From positions 65,431,848 through 65,495,847 of the forward strand of contig OV277871.1 in assembly GCA_922989275.2 (NCBI GenBank): a stretch of 64,000 bases of DNA. Direction: 5' to 3'. A program made the position numbers and the translations under genes. This DNA comes from Gari tellinella. Lineage: Eukaryota; Mollusca; Bivalvia; Cardiida; Psammobiidae. The notes below the pieces were generated by a model. It was not told the origin of the DNA. It ran no database searches and saw nothing but the letters and a program-made list of their open reading frames with translations. Positions 44,151-55,362 of this stretch are shown in pieces; the stretch's first letter is position 1; every line of letters starts with the position of its first letter.

Positions 44151-45431
44151 ACTTGTTTTTTATCATATGTATTTGTTGTTCGATTGTCATGTTTATCAAA
44201 AAGGTCGAGCTTTTGTCGTTACTTTGACGCCTGCGTCGTTTTTTGTGCTTTTCAGATTACTACATATGAATTCTATTAATACTTATGTGATATTATTCCG
44301 CAATGTTAAGCGTCTACATGTACGGTAAACAAATTAACACAATATGACTTTGTATACTGTTTGGTGTCTATTAATAACTGAACGTATTGGCTCTAATTTT
44401 TGTTGTCGATAAGTTAAGATTTTTTCTTCAAAATTCTTAAAACCTATTTTTGTATACCCATACAAAAAGCCATAGACGAGTGCGATGCTACGTTAGCAAT
44501 GTTATGTTAAAATGATCTGCATGTGCATTGTTAAGTCTTTAAATAAAATGATAAAAAAGAACATTGCTAAACTATATATGTTTCATTTAAAAGACGTATC
44601 TAATAGGCTCTGCAAGTCATTTATGCCTCTTTTTGTTTTCTTTCCATTCCAAGTTGGCACTTTCTTGTGTTGTGTTAGGAATTGCAAAGATTAAGATATG
44701 TGTTATAAAAGCCTGAAAAACAATGGTCAGCTTTTGTCACGTTCTTTCAATCAAACAAGTATTTCCTGTTGACAAATGTATGTGCATTATCGTTACTTAT
44801 ACAGTCATGAATATGCACCATGAAAAATATGTTCCATATCCTAGCTGATGATAACTTAAAGCGGAATGTTCATTAAGCTTTCAATCTCTCTTAAGCAACC
44901 AAATGTCTTCAATGCTGGACACAAGCTATAGAGTAAAGGTTTCACTGAATTTTAGCGATGCATATTGGTGAACTTGCACGTAACATGTACAGGCTAAAGT
45001 AGTCCATCGATCACTCAGTGTCTCCTGTTTCTTTAGGTGACCAGACATTGAACTTGACAATCCGTAACACAAGGTGACTATATGTTCATTTGATTAGCAT
45101 AAAAAGTATTGGCTTTGAACTGATCATACGGGTCCAGAATGATGGTGCTTTTGTGTGTCGCAAAACAACCTGGAATAATGTGGAATTACTGCCAGGCCTG
45201 TCAGCTTTCATCAACAATATCGAGGTGACGGGACAAGATTAGTGTAGCCAGTCAGTCATTGTCAACATTCCTCAGTGCCAACTCCCAAAATGGAACACTT
45301 CCAGGCCGAATAAATAGTTCTTGTAGGGCGGTTTTCGTATAAGACCGATTAAGCAATCTTGATGATAGTTGTTGAGTTTGCCGTCCTTAAGACATTTAAT
45401 CCTATTTATATGTTACGACTGCGCCTTTGGA
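44151..45431. other. Mostly unassigned; degenerate P1 at 44805-44943
   Basis: GAATATGCACCATGAAAAAT, GATGATAACTTAAAGC, ATGTCTTCAATGCTGGACAC and GTAAAGG keep P1 order. The remainder shows nothing recognisable. Confidence 0.45.
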
Positions 45432-45789
45432 TAACACTATATCGAACAAGGAAACAGTTGAAAAAGATTAATCTTGTATTATGTGGGTACAGTGGAGAAT
45501 CTGTTATTCTTTCCCAATAAACGCGTTTACGCTAAAACTATTATTTGCAGTGCAAACAGTTTGGAGCCAGATCAGACGCCGGGTTACTGATCAGGCTCCA
45601 AACTGTTTGCCACCAAGATAAACATGAATTATCAGAATTGTCAAAAAGTTGTCATTTTCTACGTTTTAGTGTTTTGCGTTTGCGTACGTTTGCGTTTTTA
45701 AAAACGGGAAAGAATAACAGATTCTCCACTGTAACACTGTATCGAAAAAGGAAACAGTTGAAAAAGATTAATCTTGTATTATGTGGGTA
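45432..45789 (+). mobile_element. M1 copy 17 (45490-45731) with 58-bp flanking direct repeats
   Basis: M1 lacks most of one hairpin apex (GCCGGGTTACTGATCAGG). Outside it, 45432-45489 and 45732-45789 are 58-bp direct repeats with two mismatches, starting TAACACT and ending TGTGGGTA, so both begin and end with TA. Confidence 0.92.
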
Positions 45790-45889
45790 GTGGTCTCTAT
45801 AAATGCGAGTTAATGCATACTGCAAGATAACACTCATTTCAGAAAGGTCATGAAATTAAGCATTCACTCGTATTTATAGAGATTACTAC
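45789..45889. mobile_element. Small TIR element
   Basis: GTAGTGGTCTCTATAAATGC and its inverse ACTCGTATTTATAGAGATTA form roughly 25-bp terminal inverted repeats, just left of M1 copy 18. Confidence 0.6.
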
Positions 45890-45892
45890 TTA

Positions 45893-46138
45893 CAGTGGAG
45901 AATCTGTTATTCTTTCCCGTTTAAACGCAAACGTACGCAAACGCAAAGCGCTAAAACGTAGAAAAGAACAACTTTTGGTCAATTTTGATATTTCATGTTT
46001 ATCTTGGTGGTAAACAGCTTGGAGCCTGATCAGACGCCGGGTTACCCGGCGTCTGATCTTGCTCCAAACTGTTTGCACTGCAAATAATAGTTTTAGCGTA
46101 AACGCGTTTATTGGGAAAGAATAACACATTCTCCACTG
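45893..46138 (-). mobile_element. M1 copy 18, full length
   Basis: TA flanks. GTAAACAGCTTGG on the outer left arm and GATCTTGCTCC on the right arm are private changes. Confidence 0.93.
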
Positions 46139-46227
46139 TAGTGCTCACATTATCAAAAGGTATATCAACGACAATATATCGGCATTCAACACATCCGTCT
46201 ATCTGTGTCTTATTTAACTTCTATACT

Positions 46228-46289
46228 TTCAGTTTATCCAAACTGTTTTCAAACGCGCTTTTAAGCGTCATTGAGAGTGAAAGGGTTAA
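46228..46289. repeat. P2 right-end fragment
   Basis: ATCCAAACTGTTTTCAAACGCG..AAGCGTCATTGAGAGTGAAAGGGTTAA; the rest of P2 is missing. Confidence 0.55.
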
Positions 46290-46815
46290 TCGAATGATTG
46301 TAAAAGACAAGTATCGTCGTTGCAGGGCTCAATATGTTTTGAATTAAGAATTGCATGAAATTGATATTACAATATTTGCAGACACATTTTAGCAGACGAT
46401 ATTACGAATGAAGAAAGTGTAATAAATGTTGATTTACCGCCTGGCCCGTCAACTTTCATCTGTTATATCGGAGTGAGAAGGACAAATCACATCAGACACT
46501 GATTGCTGTGGCAGTAAAATCCAATGTTACGACCACAAAAAACAGGATATTACGACTACAAAACAGAGCACGTGTTCGCGGTGTTTACGATAAGTGGCCA
46601 TTTTAGCCCCTAACTGTCTTACCCCGAATACAATGGTCATTTGCAAAAATTTTGGTTCTTGGTCAAACGCCGATCAATGTCCAAACTGGTTTACACTAAT
46701 TAAGGTATAACTTAAATCAATTTACACAAACCTTAAATTTGAGACATAAAAGCAGGCTACATGTGCTTTAAAAGATTTTGTCATGGCAGTGAAAGGATTG
46801 AAGCACCCGTCTTAA
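46290..46815. other. Eroded hairpin region
   Basis: TTGGTTCTTGGTCAAACGCCGATCAATGTCCAAACTGG (46651-46690) is a decayed hairpin. Otherwise nothing recognised. Confidence 0.4.
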
Positions 46816-46817
46816 TA

Positions 46818-47063
46818 CAGTGGAGAATCTGTTATTCTATCCCAATAAACGCGTTTACGCTAAAACTAATATTTGCAATGCAAACAGTTTGAAGCCAGAT
46901 CAGACGCCGGGTAACCCGGCGTCTGATCAGGCTCCAAACTGTTTGCCACCAAGATAAACAAGAATGATCAGAATTGTCCAAAAGTTGTTCTTTTCTACAT
47001 TTTAGTGCTTTGCGTTTGCGTACGTTTGCGTTTAAACGGGAAAGAATAACAGATTCTCCACTG
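46818..47063 (+). mobile_element. M1 copy 19, full length
   Basis: TA flanks. TTCTATCCC replaces TTCTTTCCC; hairpin intact. Confidence 0.93.
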
Positions 47064-48007
47064 TATGTCACCTGCGTTTAAGACATTCACCCCTGAAACG
47101 TTATATAGACAAATTCAATATCTAATTTAGTGTAGATATATGTCTCTAGTCAATTTTGACTATTTAGGGTTCATTTTAACAAATTATTGCAAACTAAAGA
47201 CACATATTTTGTAGTATCCCTCTTATCAGGGTCTACAATGTTTGCATAGGACATGTGTACTCTCGGCAAGGGTTGAATGTGTTAAAAACTGTTTAACGAT
47301 ATGGCTTGATATGGCCATAGTAACATTTCACTGATACACTTGAAAATCCGGCGTATTTGCTTATGTCCATCAATTCGAACTTAGATGTTAGCTATTAGAA
47401 ACAAATCAAATTGTTTTAATATACGCTAGAAAACCGACAGTATCACTTATTATCAAAACTGACAATTTTAAATACCGTTCCCAATTTTGACAGGGCGGGG
47501 GGGTATGATTCCTACGCCCTCATTGTAATATACTAGTAGCTTGGAAAGGCAAAAGCATGTTCTATTCTATACTCATAGCCATACAAGATCAAAATTCCAC
47601 TCTCGAATAGATAGATTTATCCTAAAAATACCACCAATGAATTATATCTCACCTCTTTTTGTAGATTTTCGTGTCTATCGGTCGCCCTTTATATTCTTAC
47701 AAAAATGGCGTTGAGATTTCTAAGACCTAAGTTCTAGGATCTTACATCTAACATTGTATATGGTGTCGCTATACTTGTTTATAGATTGCGTCTTATTTTT
47801 GGGAAATTAAAGGTTAAGTGTCAGAAGATTGTCACCCAACGAGCGATATGTATTGTTCTTCTCGCTCGGCTTGTTTGCTTGGCAACACTTTTCAAATGAA
47901 ATTTGATTCTACAGTGATGAAACATCATTCTTTCCCGATTAAACAACGTTTGAGAAAAACAAACTGCAGTTAAATGTGACAATGACAGGTTGTTGTTGTT
48001 GTTGATT
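47064..48007. other. Mostly unassigned; family E and M1 traces
   Basis: CAGGGTCTACAATGTTTGCATAGGACA (47227-47253) is a family E right half. CAGTGATGAAACATCATTCTTTCCC (47914-47938) is an M1-like end alone. Confidence 0.45.
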
Positions 48008-48320
48008 TAACTTATTCACCCCAGAAACTTTTAACGGACAATTCCAATGGCCATCTTTGGCTGTTCCTTTATTGACTTTTTAGATATGACTTTGACTCTT
48101 TGCACGCTTGCGGCGGATATACTTGCCATAGTGATTAACTTTGCAAACAGATTGGATCCAGATGAGACGTCGCATAATGCGGCGTCTCATTAGGATCCAA
48201 ACTGTTTGCTATTCTGACACTGAATTTAAAAGAAATTTTGAAAATTCTAATTTTAGAACAATAGCAGACGACAAATTGTTGCAGACGAAAATATTACACA
48301 GCATGCAAAGAGTTAATGAT
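48008..48320. repeat. Hairpin repeat with GACGTCGCATAATGCGGCGTC apex
   Basis: CACCCCAGAAACTTTTAACGGACAATTCC resembles the 25568 element's left part. Hairpin 48143-48211 (GCAAACAGATTGGATCCAGATGAGACG). AATAGCAGACGACAAATTGTTGCAGACGA follows, as in the 41736 element. Ends eroded. Confidence 0.55.
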
Positions 48321-48399
48321 AATGAATATTCCAAATGGCAAACAGTACATACCCTGATGTTTGTTGCTAGCGTTTAACGTGTTAATATAATTAAAGCGA

Positions 48400-49000
48400 C
48401 ACACGGATTGGAGCTTGATAAGATGCCGAGAAACGAGCTGTCTGATCTGGTTCAACATTGTTTGCGATGGGAATCAGACTATTAACTAGGACAAAGCTAG
48501 TATGAAAAACAACTACAATATGCAGGCGACATTTACTAGACGATATGGAGAGGAGTTTGCATACATAGTAGTCAAGTTGTTTAGAGAAGTCCAATCACTC
48601 TAAATAATTGAACCTTTCGACCCTAAGGAATATCCCCAGTCGAGCTCACAAGTTATCGTGGATAAAATAAAAACACAAATTCGTTCTCAGTCGCTCGCCG
48701 TCGGAGATCATTACCTTTACACCTGAAACTGTTGAAATATCGTCTGCTTCAGTATATTGTCGTTTGCGTTTAAAGTATCATTTGTCAAACTTTTCGTCGC
48801 TAAAGGCGGCAAACTCAACTTTGAAAACTGTTTGAATCCAGATCAGACGCCGCGTGTAATCTGAATCCAAACTGTTTGAAACTGGTCTTTAGGGTTTGTT
48901 TTTAAATAAATAAATAAAATAAAACAACGTATGTAAAGCTTTATTTAATAAACTTTTTAGGCGAAAAATTCAAAGCATACGATATTGAGTAAAGGTAAGG
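48400..49000. repeat. Eroded hairpin repeats
   Basis: 48407-48465 (GGAGCTTGATAAGATGCC..TCTGATCTGG) and 48827-48890 (CTGTTTGAATCCAGATCAGACGCCGCGTGTAATCTGAATCCAAACTG, one arm shortened). AAATAAATAAATAAAATAAA at 48904-48923. Confidence 0.5.
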
Positions 49001-49217
49001 GTGGTCTATAATGCTGTAAAATTTCTCTATTACGACCACTTAAAGAGCGCCAATTGATTGCATAAAATATAGTTGACAGCTTAAAGCAAGATGGGCGTAA
49101 AACAGAAAGCTCATATGAGAGCTTTCTGCTTTACAATCACCTTGCTTTAAGCAGTCACCTAGCTTTGATACTTGATGATAGAATATTTTTGAGGTCGTAA
49201 GAGAGAGGTACTACTGT
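49001..49217. repeat. P1-hairpin variant
   Basis: Perfect-looking hairpin 49080-49151 (CTTAAAGCAAGATGGGCGTA, apex AAGCTCATATGAGAGCTTTC), the same shape as P1 but different sequence. Outer GACCACTTAAAG and GGTACTACTGTA suggest a separate TA-type element. Confidence 0.55.
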
Positions 49218-49649
49218 ATTTGCCGCTGGTCAAAGGATCTATGATATTCGAACGAACCCTACTAATCATCATTGAAATGTTTATGTCCTGGGGAGACTGA
49301 TCTGGGATTTACTCGCAACTGGAAATCAATATCGCCAAATAACTGGGGCCTGTTAGATCTACTCACAGTATAGGATGCATCCTCTGCCTGCTTCCCTAGG
49401 AGAATACGTACACACGGAGAGCGACTGGATGGCGTTACAATTGTGAGGGGAATAGCAAAAAGCTGGAATTACTGGAAAAATAACTATTAACTGAAGCTCA
49501 ATTGTCGGTGAGTTGTATAAAACAATTATTCGAATTGGTTTGGTTGTTTCTTTGGATAATGGTGCATTTTCACTATTTGAACACTAAGATTCTGTATGCT
49601 ATCATATTGTCAACTGCATAATTTTTCGTCTGCAATTCCAAGAACTTAA
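49218..49649. other. Unassigned sequence
   Basis: No gene or repeat recognised. Confidence 0.5.
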
Positions 49650-49900
49650 TTAATCATTCCCCCATAGAAGCGACTTTTGGCGCATTTAATTTATTCCTTC
49701 ACTGAAACAAATAGTTCCATTTTATACAGTAATGCATTTGGATCATAAGAAACATTACTTGTATCCTATAATATGGTAGCTTAAAGCAGGCTGAGAGTAA
49801 AGCAGAATGCGCCTTAAGGCGCATTCTGCTTAACTTTCAACCTGCTTTAAGTTTTCACCTGTCCCCAGAACTAGAAACAAACTATGGGGTAATATGTTAA
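49650..49900 (-). mobile_element. P1 copy 4 (251 bp)
   Basis: TTAATCATTCCCCCATAGAAGCG to CTATGGGGTAATATGTTAA. Hairpin 49780-49851 (apex GCGCCTTAAGGCGC). TTAA at both ends though the next bases have drifted. Confidence 0.78.
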
Positions 49901-49929
49901 CTGCATTTTATTTAAAAAAAATAATAAGA

Positions 49930-50190
49930 TGTAAGCGTTACAGTTTGGATTAAAATGAAACGTCAAATTACTCGGCGTCTCGTTTGGATTCATACTATTT
50001 CCAACAGCTATCGTTAACTTACCCGCAGGGTGCAGAATGTGAACGGTTCTATTCAACATTTGTTCTCAGCTACTGTTCCAAAATTATGACTTTCTGAAAT
50101 GTTCTTTTCAAAGAAGCGTCATAGTGTTAAACAGTTTCGATCCTGATGAGACGCCCAATGGATCGGCGTCTCAATAGGACCCATATCGTA
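49930..50190. repeat. Two eroded GACGCC hairpins
   Basis: 49941-50000 (CAGTTTGGATTAAAATGAAACG..CTCGGCGTCTCGTTTGGATTCA) and 50129-50190 (AAACAGTTTCGATCCTGATGAGACGCC..GGCGTCTCAATAGGACCC). Confidence 0.55.
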
Positions 50191-50238
50191 TTTTCAAATG
50201 TATTCAATGTTTTGTCATTAAAAGCTTGGTGCGAGTTT

Positions 50239-50483
50239 CAGTGGAGAATACGATATTCTTTCCAGTTTAAACGCAAACGTAGTGGAATAAAATATAAAAA
50301 AAAATGAAACATTTTTTTTTAAAAAGTTCATACTATCTATATTTGTCTGAGGGGCAGACAATGTGGAGCCTAATCAGACACCGGGTTACACGGAGTATGA
50401 TCTGGCTCAAAAATTTTTGCATTGGAAATAATACATTTTAGCGTTAACGCGTTTATTGGGAAAGAATAACGTCTTCTCCTCTG
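50239..50483 (-). mobile_element. M1 copy 20, diverged
   Basis: CAGTGGAGAATACGATATTC to GTCTTCTCCTCTG. The body has insertions of A/T runs and a decayed hairpin (GGAGCCTAATCAGACACC..GGAGTATGATCTGG). The left TA is lost. Confidence 0.85.
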
Positions 50484-50597
50484 TAAATACAATTTAATTT
50501 GCTTGCTACTATAACGTATAGTAATTTATTGAACATTTTAACAGTTTTGAACACGTCATTCGTTTCCGTTTCAATCAAACGAAAACGTAATAAAATT

Positions 50598-50812
50598 GCC
50601 CGTTTTACTAAACAACTAACATGTAGGCAAACATTTTGCGTAAGTCAAAATCGTTTAACTCTTATTTTTCGATCAAACAGCAAATAGCCAGATCAGAGGA
50701 CGCGCTTAAAGCTGTTTGTAGCAAGTGATAATAAAACACATAAAATAAAATTTAAAATTTTGACTTACGCAAAAATTTTGCGTAAGTTGATCTAGTTTAG
50801 TAAAACGGGCCC
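50598..50812. mobile_element. TIR element with GCCCGTTTTACTAAAC ends
   Basis: GCCCGTTTTACTAAACAACT and the inverse AGTTTAGTAAAACGGGC. Subterminal TTTTGCGTAAGTCAAAAT is repeated inverted, and ACTTACGCAAAAATTTTGCGTAAGT is itself a palindrome. Likely a relative of R1. Confidence 0.7.
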
Positions 50813-50953
50813 CCGGTTCGTAAAGGTTTGCATTATGTTTCTTTATAAGTTCGACGGTAACATAATGTAGACATTTGCAATTATTTGACATGTCTGACAA
50901 CTGGTTACAATTTGAATGGCAAACAGTTTGAAGCCTGAGCAGACGCCGGGTTT

Positions 50954-51199
50954 CAGTGGAGAATCTGTTATTCTTTCCCGTTTAAACGCAAACGTACGCA
51001 AACGCAAAGCACTAAAACGTAGAAAAGAACAAGTTTTGGACAATTCTGATATTTCATGTTTATCATGGTGGCAAACAGTTTGGAGCCTGATCAGACGACG
51101 GGTAACCCGGCGTCTGATCTGGCTCCAAACTGTTTGCACTGCAAATAATAGTGTTAGCGTAAACGCGTTTATTGGGAAAGAATAACAGATTCTCCACTG
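50954..51199 (-). mobile_element. M1 copy 21, in the apex of another hairpin
   Basis: Left flank CAAACAGTTTGAAGCCTGAGCAGACGCCGGGTT and right flank TACCTGACGTCGATCAGATTTCAAACAGTTTGC are two halves of a different hairpin repeat, so this copy landed at the apex TTA. The left TA appears as TT. One apex base differs (GACGACGGG). Confidence 0.92.
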
Positions 51200-52348
51200 T
51201 ACCTGACGTCGATCAGATTTCAAACAGTTTGCATCTGAAACAACCGTTTTTTGCAGGCACACCTTCCTGACAATAGATTTTCTCAAATAATTAAGATAAT
51301 AACTATTTGACAAGAAATATCTTATATCTAAGTAGATATTCAGCGGAATGAGTGGTGGAACTAGTGATATAGATTGGTGTGCAAAATTGAATGAAATTGA
51401 GGTTTTCAAAGAATTGAAAATAAAAAAATACAAGTATATAATGGAAATAGTAACTTTAATTTAAAATATAGCATAATTCTGACTAAAAAACTATCATGTA
51501 CAGAAATGCAAAACAAATATTTAACCCATCTCCTAGGTACTGGTAGAAGATCATCAGATCAATCTATTGTTCTATATATCAAACTTTATACACAGAGTTT
51601 CTTGAAACAAACTATAACTAAATAAACTACAATGCATGCTCATGTAGATTCAGCAGTCTGCTGTAGATTCTCTAACACCTCATTCTTGTAAATGATGAAG
51701 CAACACAACTGTGTTTGATTCACTTGAGGCCATTTATTATATTGCTATCAATGTATGGTAAATGTGTACACATAGTTTACAGTTCAAAAGAAATGTTGGT
51801 AAACCATATGAAACACATAGCTTCCTCTTTCTATCTATAAAAATATCATCAGATGTCATTTCTTAAAATAGAAGCATGATGTCACAAGCACTGTAGTTAA
51901 CAGTCTCCAATGTTCAGTATGTGTCTCTTAATTTTACACTCTCACAATTCATATCTGATACAATTCTAATAGTACATAGACCAGCCTGGCTACTAGTCCA
52001 ATCAGACAATTCAGTTTGCAACCTAAGTTTCTGATCCAATATGATTGGTTGAAAATGTTGGTCTAAATTAATACCATGCAGCTCCGCTGAAAAGAATAGC
52101 GCGTCATATACATGTAGTACATGTTCATGATATGAGTTTTTTTTCGGGTTTTCATGATAAACATTCCTTACTCTTTTCCAGCTTATCCTGTATATTGATG
52201 GATGGCTCTTTGCTAACAGCTTTGATTTCTATGATATATGTCAGTTAACTCGGCATCTCATAGAAATACAAACTGTTTTGTCACTCGAATTGTTATTTAA
52301 ACATCACTTATACAGGGAATTCCTTTTGCAAGAACTCTCATTGTTTTA
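51200..52348. other. Unassigned AT-rich sequence
   Basis: No hairpin elements, unlike the neighbouring DNA. No frame over about 60 codons with a recognisable motif. Confidence 0.5.
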
Positions 52349-52693
52349 ACCTTTACTCCATTCCGTTATTTATGCCTTTAAGTTTTTAATTTATTCCCTC
52401 ACTGATGTTATGAATATACAGAAAAATACATATCTTCCATATCAACTTAAAGTAATCTGAAAGTAACGCACTTTCAATACAAACACAATGCAATAAAATG
52501 TAGATATTTGGCTTTTTTGTTTAACATAAAATAATAACTATTCATTTTCATTTCAAATGCGAACAAGTTGCAGCCTGATCAAACGCATGGTATATTTGTA
52601 ACCCGCTCTTGATTAGGTTTCAAACTGTTTACTATAAACATAAATTTCTAGCATAAACGCATTTATCGGGGAATATTGTCTTCCCTACAGTAA
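52349..52693. repeat. Degenerate P1 (52349-52470) and M1 (52480-52693)
   Basis: TTTACTCCATTCCGTTATTTATGCC.TTAA and ATCAACTTAAAGTAATCTGAAAGTAA are P1-like. GCAGCCTGATCAAACGC, TTTCAAACTGTTTACTATAA, GCATAAACGCATTTATCGGGGAA and CTTCCCTACAGTA are M1-like in order. Confidence 0.55.
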
Positions 52694-53398
52694 CTCGGCA
52701 TCTGATCTTGCTCTACGCTGTAATTGATTGACTTGAGTCTTTGAAATCACAATTTGTTTTGAATTATGATAAGGAATAACGTTTAATCCTCATGAAGACA
52801 ACGCGATGCAGAATTATAGGGTGTGGCTTAATACCGCAAACATTGAATATACAGTAAAACTTTTCTATTTGAACCACTTAAAGACATCACATGACCAAGC
52901 TTGGGTGGTAACACCTATCCCCGTATATAGTTTGAGTCAAAGCATGCAGAGCATGCACTAACAGTGGTAGCGTCTAGGCAAAGAATCAGTCAGGCGTCTC
53001 ATGTGAGGCCCGCACCTAATATTTGATAGCTTGGTTAGTAAAACACATTGCAAAACCTATTGAGATCTATTATGTAAGGGCCTCTATTCAAAGCTGAGCC
53101 ATTGCCTGAAGACTTTTCTCATGTTGTATACCGGTATATACCTGTATTTTGACACCTACTAAACAATGGGGGGGTCAATGAAAGGACTACCTTAATGTCT
53201 TTAATTGTGGAAAGTACCAGGTAGTCACAAGATTTCTGTTATAAACGTGCATTTTGAGTTGATTTGTCACCTGTCTTTTATGCAAAACGGTAACTTTCTT
53301 ACAGTGGTCGTAACCGACAGGTTTAATGTACGTTAAAATATTTCCTGTATACATTCTTTCAGTCAAAATTAGATTCCGGACATTATAACGGAATAACT
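52694..53398. other. Unassigned sequence
   Basis: No gene or repeat recognised. Confidence 0.5.
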
Positions 53399-53663
53399 AT
53401 GAGCCATGCCGTGACCAAACCTGCCTTATTGTATTGCAAAAAATGTAGATCAATGCCAGGCATCGCGTCTTTGACGCGGCGGCTGGCCTTGATCTACTCT
53501 GTTTGACACCAACAATTATCTAAAGTATTGTTTTTAGCAGTATTATCTGGGGTAGTTGGCAGTGCAGACAAACTCAGATGCAGAACCTTTGATGACAACA
53601 GTACATGGTCTGTACAATGTTTCCAGTGCAATAAGGCAGGTTTTGTCATGACAGGGCTCATAT
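53399..53663. mobile_element. Family D TIR element, copy 1
   Basis: Inverted ends ATGAGCCATGCCGTGACCAA and the complement TTTTGTCATGACAGGGCTCAT, continuing CCTGCCTTATTG/CAATAAGGCAGG. Hairpin GTAGATCAATGCCAGGCATC..GCGGCTGGCCTTGATCTAC. At 53536 it reads TAGCAGTATTATCT, the unoccupied state of the site at 55801. Confidence 0.75.
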
Positions 53664-53716
53664 ATATATGAGTGCCAAAAAGTTGGGATCCAGATCAGAT
53701 GTGGTGTAACGCACTA

Positions 53717-54032
53717 CAGTGGAGAAAACGTTATTCTTTCCCGTTTAAACGCAAACGTACGCAAACGCATTACACTAAAACGTAGAAAAAAACTTATTGA
53801 CAATCCAGACCATTTATTTTAAAGTGAATGGCAAACAATTTGGAGCCAGATTAGAATGCAGTTGCGCTAAATCAAATATTTCCATTGCAAACAGTCTAAT
53901 CTGGCTCGAAATGTTTGCAACTCAAATAAAATAATAATAGATGTTTGAAAATGCTGTCATATCTTATTATATCAATAGTTTTGCGTTTCCATCTAGTGTC
54001 ATATAAATGGGAAAGAATAACGTATTCAACTT
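53717..54032 (-). mobile_element. M1 copy 22, long diverged derivative
   Basis: Starts CAGTGGAGAAAACGTTATTC after TA and ends GAATAACGTATTCAACTT before TA. About 316 bp; the hairpin is rearranged (CAAACAATTTGGAGCCAGATTAG / CAAACAGTCTAATCTGGCTCG), with extra CAACTCAAATAA sequence. Confidence 0.8.
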
Positions 54033-54159
54033 TACAGACGTGTTGCAACGGATAGCATGGCTATGAGACCAAAACCCTATTATGCGAAATAATTGCAGTG
54101 TAATGTATGTACATGTAAATGCTTTATACTACCCTCTACCTTATGTATATACATCATTT

Positions 54160-54225
54160 GCAAACAGTGTAGATTTAGATCAGAAGGCTCCTGAAAGAGA
54201 AATCTGATCAGGCTATGTTGCGTAT
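54160..54225. repeat. Family E hairpin, eroded
   Basis: GCAAACAGTGTAGATTTAGATCAGAAGGCTCC..AATCTGATCAGGCTATG. Confidence 0.45.
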
Positions 54226-54338
54226 GCAAATTTATCAAATACGTTTGTTACAAACTCCTTTAAAGTCAAAACAAACTTGTCATTATTCAAATGAGGAAAT
54301 GAAAGAGTCCATTTCGAAAGGCGGTAGTTTCAGGGATA

Positions 54339-54584
54339 CAGTGGAGAATCTGTTATTCTTTCCCAATAAACGCGTTTACGCTAAAACTATGTTTTCTATA
54401 ACAAACAGTTTGGAGCCAGATCAGACGCCGGGTAACCCGGCGTCTGATCAGGCTCCAAACTGTTTGCCACCAAGATAAACAAGAATTATCAGAATTTTCC
54501 AAAAGTTATTATTTTCTACGTTTTAGCGCTTTGCGTTTGCGTACGTTTGCGTTTAAACCGGAAAGAATAACAGATTCTCCACTG
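54339..54584 (+). mobile_element. M1 copy 23, full length
   Basis: TA flanks. GCTAAAACTATGTTTTCTATAAC is a private variant before the hairpin; flanks AGGGATA | TAAGGATA are only suggestive of a longer duplication. Confidence 0.93.
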
Positions 54585-54838
54585 TAAGGATATGATTAAA
54601 GGAATTATGACCGCTGATGCATGCATATGACATTTCGAGCCAATAGAACATGATATGTATTTCTGTATTCTCCATACCATAAAGCTCGTGGGAAAGGGTT
54701 GCATTGCAAAACTACATTAACTAACCAATTTAGGCCTATATAATTGCTAAGGTTCCCCGTTCTACTTGTTGAGCTAGCTTCTAGATACATGTGCGGATCC
54801 AGTCATTGATTTTTCCCGTGATGGAAGGGAATGTGTCA

Positions 54839-54850
54839 GTGTGTGTGGAG

Positions 54851-54885
<35 letters not shown>

Positions 54886-54914
54886 GGTGGGTGTGTGTGG
54901 GGGGGGGGGGGTGG
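54839..54914. repeat. GT/GGGT microsatellite with poly-G
   Basis: (GT)n then (GGGT)4 then a G run of about 13. The frame on the opposite strand (PPPPPHTHPPTHPHTH) is a translation of this repeat. Confidence 0.92.
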
Positions 54915-55362
54915 TTCCAACAGAGCATAATTAATGTACACTAAAATCCTGAAATTACGACAACTAAATGAGGTCAACTTTACAGTGTCTTAAAGTGCGG
55001 TAGAAGGCGTTTTTTCCCTTTTTAATACATTTCTTAAAACATTTTCTTATCCTAAACTAATACGAGCGTATTTACGTGTTTATACCATGGAGGAAGTATC
55101 CCTCCATGTTTATACTAAGTGTTTGACATACGTTTACAAATTATCTTTTTATGGCAAACTGGTTGCCAGTCTCTTTAAAGTAGAATTTTCTTTCTGTGAC
55201 CAATAGAAGTGTCGGGTATGCTACATGAAATACTCTAGAACCAAAATAAGCTAAACCCGCTGATTTCGAATTTACCAGTACTTTGAAATATGAATTTGTC
55301 CCTTAAGTCAATCCTACCCAAATTGGAAAATATAACGCGGCTAAAACAGTTAAAAAATGTTG
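54915..55362. other. Unassigned sequence
   Basis: Short inverted pair ACCATGGAGGAAGTATCCCTCCATG (55084-55108). Nothing else. Confidence 0.45.

Noticed and set aside
45432..45789. Long direct repeats at M1 as an assembly error
   Set aside because: The repeats carry private mismatches between left and right copies here and at 60263, and different loci show different repeat lengths, which is unlike a systematic assembly fault. It is still worth checking with reads.
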